Assembly (NCBI GenBank): GCA_014155875.1
Contig: JACEFZ010011694.1
Coordinates: forward strand, 260,224 to 324,223
DNA length: 64,000 nt
From: Cepaea nemoralis
Taxonomy: Eukaryota > Mollusca > Gastropoda > Stylommatophora > Helicidae
Direction: 5' to 3'
The notes under the pieces were generated by a model that ran no database searches, was not told the DNA's origin, and was given only the letters and a program-made list of their open reading frames with translations. Both the position numbers and the translations under genes were made by a program. Position 1 is the first letter of the stretch; the number at the start of each line of letters is the position of its first letter. Shown here piece by piece: positions 42,330 through 56,815 of the stretch.

Positions 42330-43755
42330 TTCCCCTGCAGTCAATAGCATTGTGCGTGTTTGACTTGCAGTTTTTGCACCATTACCCTGTCCTAGATTTT
42401 CTAGTGCCGGACTTGAGTGAGCTCTCCTCGTGGCGGGCTTCCTCGTTGACCTTGGCATTTTCAGTGACAACCCCCTTGGAAGTCACTTGACATGCTGCGA
42501 AGTGAGGGGTCTTAGCCGTCGATTTTCAGTCCCTCGTATTGTGAGAGGGTGACTTACAAATTGAACACCACTTCTCCGACCACGGTCGTTTTGATGTAGA
42601 GCTCGAAGTGCTCTTGCTTCCCTCCTTCGTCTTCTCCAAACTATCCTCTGAAGTTTGTACATAAGGTTCCCCCTTTTTGGTTCCTGAGTTTTTGGCTTTC
42701 TTTCTGTCCTATTTCTCCTGACTTTTGGTGTTGGTTGAAAGGTTTTCCCCTGCCTCCACATGTACCTCGACGAACCGTTCTGCTAATTTTGTCACGAGGT
42801 CAATACGTTCCGCTCTTTGTTCTCCCAGGAATGTCCTGAGAGGTTTCGACATTTGCTTCTTCAGCTGGTCGACCACCATGAGCTCTTCCAGACTCTCATA
42901 GTCATGTGTGAACCCAGCCAAATCCATCCACGTATGGAGATAGGAATTTAGACGCAAACTGTAGGCGGCAAACAACTCCCCCGGTTCTCGTTTCGCTGCT
43001 CGAAATTTGTTCCGGTAGGTATGTGACGTTACCTCGAATCATTTCAGCAGAGCCGTCTTCAACTCGTCATAATTGTTCTCATGTCCTGGTGGCAGGTGAG
43101 AATAAACCTCGTAGCCGGTCCCGCGTAATCCCTAGGACAGCTTAAGACACCATTCGTCACGATCCAGACCCATAGCAACAGACATGGCCTCGAAGCGTTG
43201 AAGTTACTTGTCAATGGTCTCTTTGTCCTCTTCGTAGATCGCTAGAGGGAACTTAATAGCATGGTAGCTATGTCCACCTACTGGTGTTGAGTGAGGGAGA
43301 GAGGAGCCTCCCACCGCTTCCTCAGTTTCCCCATTAAATTGCCTCTTAAGCTCGAGTTCCCGCATTCGGTACTCGTGCTCCCTTTTCTGAGCTTCTTGTT
43401 CAGCTTCCAATCTCTTAGCAGCCCGTTGAGCTTCAAGCTTCTTAGCTGCTTGCTCAGCTTCAAATTTCTTAGCTGCTTGCTCAGCTTCAAGTTCCAGCCT
43501 TCTAGCGGCTTGTTCAGCTTCCAATTTCTTAGCAGCTTGTTCTGCTTCCATTTTCTTAGCAGCTTGTTCTGCTTCCATCCTCTTGGTTTCTAACTCCAGT
43601 TTTCTCAATTCCATCTCAGCCTTCCGATCTTCCCTTCTGCTTGACGATAATCTCTCTCCACCTCCTGTATGTAATCTGTTAGTGCAGAACCCGACAAACC
43701 CATTTCTTCCCCCTTTGCCCTTAGTTCTGCCACAGTTAGTTTAGGAGTGGCCATT
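42330..43755 (-). pseudogene. gag of the LTR element, frameshifted
   Basis: The ATG at about 43753-43755 begins MATPKLTVAELRAKG, followed by GLSGSALTDYIQEVERD. A frameshift precedes a strong coiled coil (43614-43204) made of EAEQAAKK repeats, which ends YHAIKFPLAIYEED. A capsid-like region follows (42975-42709: FAAYSLRLNSYLHTWMDLAG, VDQLKKQM). Two zinc knuckles come last: the first, CSICKSPSHNTRD, has a stop where the final cysteine belongs; the second, CKNCKSNTHNAIDC (42337-42378), is a perfect CCHC. Gag would form the particle and bind the element RNA; here it is broken at several places. Confidence 0.82.
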
Positions 43756-44009
43756 TTTCAGAAAGGTAAGTCAGCAGGTCGAGTACAATTTAACTGCAAA
43801 CCAATATATAGATATATGAACAAGTACAATAAATCTATATATTTAATAACACACAGCACAACACAACACAATCACTCAGTGACAAGAGTAGAACCATGAC
43901 CACAGACCTATGCAGACGTGTGAAGTGTGAACAGGTAAGATATGTGTCTTGACCTCTATCTACATTCACTCTAGCTGGATCCTCACTAATATGATATCTC
44001 CGTCCTGTA

Positions 44010-44151
44010 ACTAAAGATCCTGTGTCAAAGGACCCCGTTGTCAGGAGATCCCGCTGTCAACAGATCCTGTCTACAAGAGATCCCGCTGTCAAAGGACCCC
44101 GTTTACGAGACATCCCGCTGTCCAAAGATCACATTTATGAACCCCCAATAA
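44010..44151 (-). promoter_or_regulatory. Leader with imperfect tandem repeats and candidate primer-binding site
   Basis: Next to the 5' LTR end the minus strand reads TTATTGGGGGTTCATAAATG. The TGGGGG-start a few bases from the LTR is a candidate tRNA primer-binding site, unmatched to a particular tRNA. The leader then has about six imperfect repeats of about 20 bp around gatcccgctgtc and aaggaccccg. Confidence 0.5.
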
Positions 44152-46074
44152 TGTCGTGTTTCCGTTTAAAGTGTCGTCCCTGGAGTGAGAGGAATCAACA
44201 CCCACATTATATTTTAACCCCTTATCATTATCCTGGAAAAACCAATAGAATCCGTCTACAAAACTCCGTCAGTTTATGGACACCTCTTTCTCTCTCTCTC
44301 TCTATCACTGCTGTATCATGCCCCCTCTCATTCTTCCCCAACGCAACATACTCAACAACTCTAGCTTCTAAAAATTAATAACAATTAATTTATTAAAAGA
44401 AAAGTGTAATGTATGTGAGAAGCGTATGCGAAGAATGTGTGACGTGTACTATAATGTGTGTAGAATCGGACCATCAGATCCATCGCCCATTCAGATCATC
44501 CTAGCAAGGTCACACCACAGCACGTTAGGTCAGCACAAGACAACCTCACCCAGTGATGTATCTCTCCTGCCAGACACTGACTTTCTTCTGTAGCTACCTG
44601 GTAATCCATCTACATGATCATCCGAAATAGATACAGTCTATAGTTTACCACTGATCATGGACCGGTTGCACACTGCACATTATAAGTTCCTATAGTTCCT
44701 AAAATGTACAAATCCCTTGTACTGTGAAATTAGGTATCACTGTTATTGTTAATATACTTGATCCTATCTAGTGTCTATATTGTCTCAAGTACAATGTCCC
44801 TTGTAATCTTTCACTGGAATCTACCACACCATGTGAATGTTACATTTAAAGTTCTCGTTTAGTTACTATTATTCGTATGATGTGTGGTGTATCAACAAAC
44901 ATCACCCATCCTAGGTGAACCTTATCACACAGGAATCGTTATATGGTTTTGCTCATCTGAGCCCTGTTCCGGTGGACCCTCCTGATCATAGGCCCAGCGT
45001 AAACAATATTGTCCAGATTTTCTTCTCGTACGTTATTCATTTCCGTAAAAACAACATTGACTGTTCAACTGGTGTTCTCCCCAATCGGAGTAAAACTTCT
45101 TCAAAACGAGTGTAGAGCTTCCTCGTAACTGGCAGGAAACCTGTTAGAGAAATAACACACCTGGTGAGAGCACCAGTCACTGATCCTACCAGCTGAGAGT
45201 AGGCCTACGGCCTCGCTCAGATATTTATCAGCGAACTAAACTCTGTCATAGAGCAGATGAGCTCATCACCTAGGTCCGAATCAGGCTATGACAAGGAAAG
45301 ACCAATAAACAGAGTGCAGAACCCCAGTGGACACCCCACTGAAAGATCCCACTATTGGACACTTCCCCCATCTCCCAACCCATCCTTAATCTCTCCAAAT
45401 ATCACCCCACTACACTATTCTCACTAGCAGAGCTAATTCTCACTTCACTACTCTATTCTCAACTAACAGAGCTAATTATTTCCTCACCCTAGCTAGTTTT
45501 AACAAGGCTATTGCCTATATTAATTAGGCCTAAATACACTATATGTAATACCTTATGCATCACCGCATCACTCCTGGATGGCCTCTACAATTTGCCATAA
45601 AGACACAAGTTATTTAATCTTTAATTAAATCTAACACTGTAGATGCTCTCCGAATTCCTAACAGCGGTACAGAAACACGTCAGCTCAAGTCAACTTTATT
45701 GTCTACACTAACTGTAAACAAGTCATGTTTTTGTCAAGAGCCTTGGATTGTTCTAGTGAAGTTCTTTGATGTCAATACATCAGCTGGTTCCAGGGGCAGA
45801 CTATCCATATCAGAATTCTTCTCTCCCCTTTGTTTAATCAATGCAAAAGTGGTCTCTCTTGTTTCAACAACCAAAACAAGCTAGCCTGTTTCCTGCATTT
45901 TCCCAATCGTGTCACAATAACAAGCCTACAATTCTCTGTCTTGTGGGGAATTTTCAAAGACGACTGTCCTGTTTGATCTCACCGACTCCCCGTAGTAAAC
46001 AACTTGTAGTTGCGAATCAAACTGTCTTTGGTATTTTTATCATCTGATTGTTAAATTACAGTGATTTCACGACA
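44152..46074 (-). repeat. 5' LTR, uninterrupted
   Basis: 1,923 bp with terminal TGTCGTG and CACGACA. On the minus strand a polyadenylation-type AATAAA lies at 45695-45700. Differences from the 3' LTR are few, mostly single substitutions, so insertion is fairly recent. Frames inside have no recognisable protein. Confidence 0.92.
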
Positions 46075-46079
46075 TACAG

Positions 46080-47030
46080 CCTGCTGACCAGGACTGGACA
46101 ACAGAGAGACCATCACTAGGAAAATAACAAGAACACAACTCCAAATCTGGAGATGAGTCTTACAGTGCGGAGACGGGATTCACCATCCTGAGACACACAA
46201 CACAAATCTATGGATCCCTGTGGTTCACAGAGGAAATCGGTAGATTGGGCTCCAGATTCTATCGGGCCCCTGTGCCTCAGCCAAATCCAATATTGTGCTC
46301 AATTCCACCAGTGGAGTCCCCAAACCGACTGGGACACATTCCTATAACGAGACCACCACTTACTAAATGGAAATCTTTTCTCGAGCATGGAAAGCTCAAA
46401 TGAATCAAATTAGAAACTGTAGCCTTAACCATGAAGTCACAAACTAATATATAAAAAAATCGACTATTGAATCAGCTGGGAGGGGAAGGGAAAGATGTGA
46501 GGTGGTGGAAAATGGGAAGTGAGGAAAAATGGGGATAAAAAAAAATAGAGGTACGGAAAAATGGGAGTACACAAGGAGAGAGGTAAAGGAAAATGGGGGT
46601 AAACAAGGCCCAAGGAATGTTCCTCCTCTCATGATTGAGGAATCACATCCTCAACAATCTTGCATCAGCTCAAGCAGAAATACCTTGCGGGTTCAGCCGC
46701 CTGTTTGACTTCATTACACGTTTGTGCACTTGTCCACCAGGCATAAAAAAAGTCGCTTAAAAAAAAAAACTTTGGTTTTTTTCCGACATTTTGGTCGTAT
46801 CTCAATCATGCTTCTGGATGGAGGTGGTGTGAGGGGGACAGTTTCTTTCCCCCCTCTTTGCTTCAGTTCTGGCTGACGCGCCCGCCTGCAGCGGGGACTC
46901 ACACTCAACTAAACTGTGAGGCAAATAGTGCGCCAATTACCCGCCGGGTCTATTACCATGCACCAGCTATGGGGGAGGGGTTCTGGTCATTGCGTCAGCG
47001 AAACATCCTGTAGAGCTGTGTCAAGTTACT
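46080..47030. other. Unrecognised spacer
   Basis: Contains an AG-rich, low-complexity stretch at about 46440-46620. There is no supported gene. Confidence 0.45.
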
Positions 47031-47032
47031 TC

Positions 47033-47616
<584 letters not shown>

Positions 47617-47629
47617 ACTGTTATACGGT

Positions 47630-48499
47630 CAATCAATCATGTGCCATGCCGGAAAGCGTGGGCGGTCATGACTCGCTATTTAACTCGATCACCAGAGTCG
47701 TAGATCAGCTCAGTGTTCCTGTCTCGTCCATGCCATGTGGCCAAGCCATCTAGGTAGTTTCCTCTCGGTCTTCCTCTTGGTCTGTTCCCTTCGATCTTGC
47801 CAGTTGTTACCAAGTTCTCCAATCCATTTCTTCTCATAACATGTCCAAAAGATATTGACTGTCTACGTCTAATTTCTCTAATCAGTCTACGATTTTCATT
47901 TGTCTCCTGTAGTACTTGGTCATTGGTTTTTCTGTCTGTCCATGGTACTCTTTGCATTTTCCTCAGAAACCACATTTCTGTAGCCATCAAATGTTTTTCA
48001 GCTTGACTGCACATTGTCCAAGTTTCACATCCACACAAAAGAACAGGCTCTATGTACCCCATCAACACTCTTTTTCTCGTTTCAATTGACATCTTTTTAT
48101 TGGTCAGAATGTTTTTCATCTTGCTAAAGGCTACTTTCGACATGGCGATTCTTGTTCTAATCTCTTCAAGGCATCTCCCATCAGATGTTATGACTGTTCC
48201 GAGATAATTGTATCGATTCACTTGTTGAAGAATATTCCCATTTACTTGTATATGACATTGTGGTACGTCGTTCTTCCTAGTGAAGACCATAACCTGTGTC
48301 TTCTTACAATTTAATTCCAACCCCAGCTGCTCACTGTGTACAACAACCGCGTCGACTAATCGTTGCAGATCCTGTGCATTGTCTGCAATCAATACTGTAT
48401 CATCTGCATATCTAATGTTATTGATGTTTCTTCCTCCAATGCTGATTCCATTTATATCTTCTACATTTCTGAAAATATTTTCACTGTATAGGGTAGTTC
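47630..48499 (-). mobile_element. 5'-truncated RTE-like retrotransposon (family C)
   Basis: TSDs actgttatacggt (13 bp) lie at 47617-47629 and 48500-48512. The minus strand reads from YSENIF, NINNIRYADDTVLIADNAQD to the C-terminus (YIEPVLLCGCETW, EMWFLRKMQRVPWTD, SFGHVMRRNGLENLV, RPRGRPRGNYLDGL), then GGCATGGCACATGATTGATTG. The protein frame is open from 48392 to 47676. Family C is related to family B but clearly distinct. Confidence 0.93.
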
Positions 48500-48542
48500 A
48501 CTGTTATACGGTAGCTCAGTCATATCTGACTAAGACCTGACA

Positions 48543-50072
<1,530 letters not shown>

Positions 50073-50084
50073 ATATATATATAT
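50073..50084. repeat. Palindrome centre, (AT)6
   Basis: gtgaca (50067-50072), twelve alternating AT bases, then tgtcac (50085-50090). The symmetry axis falls between 50078 and 50079. Confidence 0.95.
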
Positions 50085-51508
50085 TGTCACAGTCTCACAT
50101 AAGGGCGGTATCAACATAAAAATAATAGAGAGTGGAGAAGGGATAGAACTCCAGCTAAAGGGAAAGAACCGAGTCACTCGAAGGCTCGAATAATCCAGAG
50201 CCTTTTCGAAGGACCGGTCAGCGTGTCCACAGCCCCGTGGACACCGATGGAGCCCGCCGATTGCGGGCGGAAAGAGGTTACCACCCTTGTCGGATTGCGA
50301 CACGTGTGGAAAGGCAGACACGGAACTGGACATCGAGAGAGCAACAGGGCTTACCTTAAGGGGACTTGATAGCTTAAAACCCAAGTGTATTTAGGGGTCT
50401 TAATGCATACGTTAGATAGCTGATAGAGTTGTTGTAATAATCATGTATTATTGCTTTATTGTAAACTCCTGTGATACGCAACTTGAGGGTTGCTAGCTGG
50501 CGAAAACCTTTCTTCGCAGCTTACTGTAACATAATATAAATAAATGATGTTAGAATTGTATCTGAATGGAGTTTGTTGCCTGTATGAGCCCGGTTTCATT
50601 CCCCTGGGTATCTAGGACGGTGACAGGCTATTTGGGGGCTAGCCGGTTTTGGCAAGCACAAGCTTTACTTTCCAGACAGCTCTTGGTTTTGCCAAGTAAA
50701 CTATATCAACTTTCGTACATGACAAAGTCTAGAACTTTGCAGCTATCATCGTATCATCTGTGAATGAGCTATTGTAGTCCCTCTACAAAAGTAATTGAAA
50801 TAACTATGATGTTCATGAAATTTAACATTGACATGACTGGACAATTACAGTGACAGTTGCTAATTTTTTTTTATTCCAACATCATATTGTTCCCCGAAAT
50901 ATCGTGTGTATGTACCTCTCCTCCAGCAGTGGCGAGAAAACAGGAGAACCAAACAAGACTACAGTCAAGAAACCAGGAAAAATAAGATGAGTCCCATTTC
51001 ATGCTCATTAGATCCCTAAGCGATACTCATTCATGATTCATTGATGTAACATTTTTCTTTGTATTGTTTTGTATATATATGCTAATACTCATAACCAAGT
51101 AAACCTGCTCGTGCAAATTTGAATGTAAACATTAAGGGGGATAACCAAATTTTGTATACCCAGACTAATATCAAAGGGATTTAATTTCGATAAAGTGAAC
51201 ACTAACTAAAATACAAGATGTCAACATTAGAACAGTGCATTGAATTAGGGATTAGGTTAGGGTATACTGCAGAGAAAACTTTCAGAATGGGCACAAAAGA
51301 CGCATTCAGAAAATATTGCACGAGAAGACAGAGCTACGGAAGAGAGATAGAGAAAAGATGCAAGCAGAAAGAGAAGAGAAAAAGATGCCAAGCAGAAGAG
51401 AAGAGAAAAGATGCAAATGGAAGCTAAAGAAAGAAAATGCTTACCTTAAGCATTTTGTTGCCTGTATGAGCCCTAGTTTCATTCCCCTAGTGTATCTAGG
51501 ACGTGACA
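50085..51508 (+). mobile_element. Mirror copy of the short LTR element
   Basis: Reverse complement of 48649-50072; LTR at 50085-50625. The gag start MSTLEQCIELGIRLGY recurs at 51218 with altered frames. Probably not an independent locus. Confidence 0.85.
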
Positions 51509-51579
51509 TATATATATTATATATATATATATATAATATATATATATATATATAATAGTATATATATATATAGATATAT

Positions 51580-51612
<33 letters not shown>
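51509..51612. repeat. (AT)n tract, mirror of 48545-48648 with interruptions
   Basis: AT repeats with extra or missing bases compared with the uninterrupted left-arm tract. Confidence 0.9.
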
Positions 51613-51614
<2 letters not shown>

Positions 51615-51657
51615 TGTCAGGTCTTAGTCAGATATGACTGAGCTACCGTATAACAGT

Positions 51658-52531
51658 GAACTACCCTATACAGTGAAAATATTTTCAGAAATGTAGAAGA
51701 TATAAATGGAATCAGCATTGGAGGAAGAACATCAATAACATTAGATATGCAGATGATACAGTATTGATTGCAGACAATGCACAGGATCTGCAACGATTAG
51801 TCGACGCGGTTGTTGTACACAGTGAGCAGCTGGGGTTGGAATTAAATTGTAGAAGAAGACACAGGTTATGGTCGTCACTAGGAAGAACGAAGTACCACAA
51901 TGTAATATACAAGTAAATGGGAATATTCTTCAACAAGTGAATCGATACAATTATCTCGGAACAGTCATAACATCTGATGGGAGATGCCTTGAAGAGATTA
52001 GAACAAGAATCGCCATGTCGAAAGTAGCCTTTAGCAAGATGAAAAACATTCTGACCAATAAAAAGATGTCAATTGAAACGAGAAAAAGAGTGTTGATGGG
52101 GATACATAGAGCCTGTTCTTTTGTAGTGGATGTGAAACTTGGACAATGTGCAGTCAAGCTGAAAAACATTTGATGGCTACAGAAATGTGGTTTCTGAGGA
52201 AAATGCAAAGAAGTACCATGGACAGACTAGAAAAACCAATGACCAAGTACTACAGGAGACAAATGAAAATCGTAGACTGATTAGAGAAATTAGACGTAGA
52301 CAGTCAAATATCTTTTGGACATGTTATGAGAAGAAATGGATTGGAGAACTTAGTGACAACTGGCAAGATCGAAGGGAACAGACCAAGAGGAAGACCGAGA
52401 GGAAACTACCTAGATGGCTTGGCCACATGGCATGGACGAGACAGGACACTGAGCTGATCTACGACTCGGTGATCGAGTTAATAGGCGAGTCATGACCGCC
52501 CACGCTTTCCGGCATGGCACATGATTGATTG
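51658..52531 (+). mobile_element. Mirror copy of the family C element
   Basis: TSDs accgtataacagt at 51645-51657 and 52532-52544 mirror the left arm. The reading frame that is open on the left is broken here by indels. Confidence 0.88.
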
Positions 52532-52994
52532 ACCGTATAACAGTAGACGGTACTACCTCTTTCTGTTAGCGACCGAAACGTTGGGCGGCGCCTTACCAAA
52601 CCCGACACCCCACATTGTGCCAACGGCTTCGGGCGGAAGAGCGCAATTGGGAGGGTACAAGCCTTACCCTGGTGCGAGGAAATGCAACCTAAAGACAAAG
52701 TGTCATGGCAGGGCAGACCAGGCCCTAAGCCTTGGTTGGCGGCTGGTCTAGGATCGAAGCTCCGACAGGTGGACAATTAGAGAATTGCTTTGCTGATCCG
52801 GCAGCTTCTGTAGCTTGTCTTGTTCCAGATGTAGAGGTGTTACCTTTCCTCTGGAGTGAACTAGGCAGGCCGAGAGAGGGATCATGCTGCATGGCAACAC
52901 ATGATCTCTATATATTTTAGCCCAGGCTTTGTGCTATGGAGAGGCAATAACTCCATCCCTTACAAACTATCGTCTGTCAAGACGGCAAGGTGCC

Positions 52995-52997
<3 letters not shown>

Positions 52998-53034
<37 letters not shown>

Positions 53035-53049
53035 TATATATATATTAGA

Positions 53050-53093
<44 letters not shown>

Positions 53094-53140
53094 GTGTGTG
53101 TGTGTGTGTTTGGTGTGTGTGTGTGTGTGTGTGTGTGAAG
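52998..53140. repeat. Mirror (AT)n-(TG)n tract
   Basis: Counterpart of 47033-47166 with interruptions, such as a gg inside the TG part. Confidence 0.9.
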
Positions 53141-56100
53141 TACTTGACACAGCTCTACAGGATGTTTCGCTGACGCAATGACCAGAAACCCCTCCCCCAT
53201 AGCTGGGTGCATGGTAATAGACCCGGCGGGTAATTGGCGCACTATTTGCCTCACAGTTTAGTTGAGTGTGAGTCCCCGCTGCAGGCGGGCGCGTCAGCCA
53301 GAACTGAAGCAAAGAGGGGGGGAAAGAAACTGTCCCCCTCACACCACCTCCATCCAGAAGCATGATTGAGATACGACCAAAATGTCGGAAAAAAACCAAA
53401 GTTTTTTTTTTAAGCGACTTTTTTATGCTGGTGGACAAGTGCACAAACGTGTATGAGTCAAACAGGCGCTGAAACCCGCAAGGGTATTTCTGCTTGAGCT
53501 GATGCAAGATTGTTGAGGATGTGATTCCTCAATCATGAAGAGGAGGAACATTCCTTGGGCTTGTTTACCCCCAGTTTTCCTTACCTACTCTCCTTGTGTA
53601 CGCCCATTTTTCGTACCTCTATTTGTTTTATCCCCATTTTTCCTCACTTCCCATTTCCACCACCTCACAGTCTTTCCCTTCCCCTCCCAGCTGATTCAAT
53701 AGTCGATTTTTTTATATTAGTTTTGTGACTTCATGGTTAAGGCTACAGTTTCTAATTTGATTCATTTGAGCTTTCCATGCTCGAGAAAAGATTTCCATTT
53801 AGTAAGTGGTGGGCTCGTTATAGGGAATGTGTCCCAGTCGGTTTGGGGACTCCACTGGTGGAATTGAGCACAATATTGGATTTGGCTGAGGCACAGGGGC
53901 CCGATAGAATCTGGAGCCCAATCTACCGATTTCCTCTGTGAACCCCAGGGATCCATAGATTTGTGTTGTGTGTCTCAGGATGGTGAATCCCGTCTCCGCA
54001 CTGTAAGACTCATCTCCAGATTTGGAGTTGTGTTCTTGTTATTTTCCTAGTGATGGTCTCTCTGTTGTCCAGTCCTGGTCAGCAGGCTGTATGTCGTGAA
54101 ATCACTGTAATTTAACAATCAGATGATAAAAATACCAAAGACAGTTTGATTCGCAACTACAAGTTGTTTACTACGGGGAGTGGGTGAGATCAAACGGGAC
54201 AGTCGTCTTTGAAAATTCCCCACAAGACAGAGAATTGTAGGCTTGTTATTGTGACACGTTTGGGGAAAAATGCAGGAAACAGGCTAGCTTGTTTTGGTTG
54301 TTGAAACAAGAGAGACCACTTTTGCATTGATTAAACAAAGGGAGAGAAGAATTCTGATATGGATAGTCTGCCCCTGGAACCAGCTGATGTATTGACATCA
54401 AAGAACTTCACTAGAACAACCCAAAGGGCTCTTGACAAAACATGACTTGTTTACAGTTAGTGTAGACAATAAAGTTGACTTGAGCTGACGTGTTTCTGTA
54501 CCGCTGTTAGGAATTCGGAGAGCATCTACAGTGTTAGATTTAATTAAAGATTAAATAACTTGTGTCTTTATGGCAAATTGTAGAGGCCATCCAGGAGTGA
54601 TGCGGTGATGCATAAGGTATTACATATAGTGTATTTAGGCCTAATTAATATGGCAATAGCCTTGTTAAAACTAGCTAGGGTGAGGAAATAATTAGCTCTG
54701 TTAGTTGAGAATAGAGTAGTGAAGTGAGAATTAGCTCTGCTAGTGAGAATAGTGTAGTGGGGTGATATTTGGAGAGATTAAGGATGGGTTGGGAGATGGG
54801 GGAAGTGTCCAATAGTGGGATCTTCAGTGGGGGTGTCCACTGGGGTTCTGCACTCTGTTTATTGGTCTTTCCTTGTCATAGCCTGATTCGGACCTAGGTG
54901 ATGAGCTCATCTGCTCTATGACAGAGTTTAGTTCGCTGATAAATATCTGAGCGAGGCCGTAGGCCTACTCTCAGCTGGTAGGATCAGTGACTGGTGCTCT
55001 CACCAGGTGTGTTATTTCTCTAACAGGTTTCCTGCCAGTTACGAGGAAGCTCTACACTCGTTTGAAGAAGTTTTACTCCGATTGGGAGAACACCAGTTGA
55101 CAGTCAATGTTGTTTTTACGGAAATGATAACGTACGAGAAGAAAATCTGGACAATATTGTTTACGCTGGCCTATGATCATGAGGGGTCCACCGGAACAGG
55201 GCTCAGATGAGCAAAAACCATATAACGATTCCTGTGTGATAAGGTTCACCTAGGATGGGTGATGTTTGTTGATACACCACACATCATACGAATAATAGTA
55301 ACTAAACGAGAACTTTAAATGTAACATTCACATGGTGTGGTAGATTCCAGTGAAAGATTACAGGGACATTGTACTTGAGACAATATAGACACTAGATAGG
55401 ATCAAGTAATATTAACAATAACAGTGATACCTAATTTCACAGTACAAGGATTTGTACATTTTAGGAACTATAGGAACTTATAATGTGCAGTGTGCAACCG
55501 GTCCATGATCAGTGGTAAACTATAGACTGTATCTATTTCGGATGATCCATGTAGATGGATTACCAGGTAGGTACAGAAGAAAGTCAGTGTCTGGCAGGAG
55601 AGATACATCACTGGGTGAGGTTGTCTTGTGCTGACCTAACGTGCTGTGGTGGTGACCTTGCTAGGATGATCTGAATGGGGCGGATGGATCTGATGGTCCG
55701 ATTCTACACACATTATAGTACACGTCACACATTCTTCGCATACGCTTCTCACGATACATTACACTTTCTTTTAATAAATTAATTGTTATTAATTTTTAGA
55801 AGCTAGAGTTTGAGTATGTTGCGTTGGGGAAGAATGAGAGGGGGCATGATACAGCAGTGATAGAGAGAGAGAGAGAAAGAGGTGTCCATAAACTGACGGA
55901 GTTTTTGTAGAACGGATTCTATTGGTTTTTCCAGGATAATGATAAGGGGTTAAAAATATAATGTGGTGTTGATTCCTCTCACTCCAGGGACGACACTTTA
56001 AAACGGAAACACGACATTATTGGGGGTTCATAAAAGTGATCTTTGGACAGCGGGATGTCTCGTAAACGGGGTCCTTTGACAGCGGGATCTCTTGTAGACA

Positions 56101-56431
56101 GGATCTGTTGACAGCGGGATCTCCTGACAACGGGTCCTTTGACACAGGATCTTTAGTTACAGGACGGAGATATCATATTAGTGAGGATCCAGCTAGAGTG
56201 AATGTAGATAGAGGTCAAGACACATATCTTACCTGTTCACACTTCACACGTCTGCATAGGTCTGTGGTCATGGTTCTACTCTTGTCACTGAGTGATTGTG
56301 TTGTGTTGTGCTGTGTGTTATTAAATATATAGATTTATTGTACTTGTTCATATATCTATATATTGGTTTGCAGTTAAATTGTACTCGACCTGCTGACTTA
56401 CCTTTCTGAAAATGCCACTCCTAAACTAACT

Positions 56432-56815
56432 GTGGCAGAACTAAGGGCAAAGGGGGAAGAAATGGGTTTGTCGGGTTCTGCACTAACAGATTACATACAG
56501 GAGGTGGAGAGAGATTTCGTCAAGCAGAAGGAAGATCGGAAGGCTGAGATGGAATTGAGAAAACTGGAGTTAGAAACCAAGAGGATGGAAGCAGAACAAG
56601 CTGCTAAGAAAATGGAAGCAGAACAAGCTGCTAAGAAATTGGAAGCTGAACAAGCCGCTAGAAGGCTGGACTTGAAGCTGAGCAAGCAGCTAAGAAATTT
56701 GAAGCTGAGCAAGCAGCTAAGAAGCTTGAAGCTCAACGGGCTGCTAAGAGATTGGAAGCTGAACAAGAGCTCAGAAAAGGGAGCACGAGTACCGAATGCG
56801 GGAACTCGAGCTTAA
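56432..56815 (+). pseudogene. Mirror gag N-terminal region
   Basis: MAELRAKGEEMGLSGSALTD continues in one frame into the EAEQAAKK coiled coil, then shifts to KLSKQLRNLKLSKQ because of a further indel. It compares with the left-arm gag start at 43755, where the frame is lost before the coiled coil. Which arm is right cannot be settled here. Confidence 0.7.

Larger units (their letters stand above)
35277..46074 (-). mobile_element. LTR retrotransposon (internally deleted, with nested insertions)
   Basis: Identical 5-bp TSDs tacag lie at 35272-35276 and 46075-46079. LTRs begin TGTCGTG and end CACGACA. The 5' LTR is 44152-46074; the 3' LTR is 35277-35483 plus 39841-41564, split by two non-LTR elements at one site. 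Removing those gives about 1.92 kb per LTR. The internal part (41565-44151, about 2.6 kb) encodes, on the minus strand, gag with zinc knuckle, a protease-like segment and the start of an integrase zinc-binding domain. RT, RNase H and the integrase core are missing. Gene order and motifs suggest Ty3/gypsy. The element is non-autonomous and its internal frames are broken. Confidence 0.93.
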
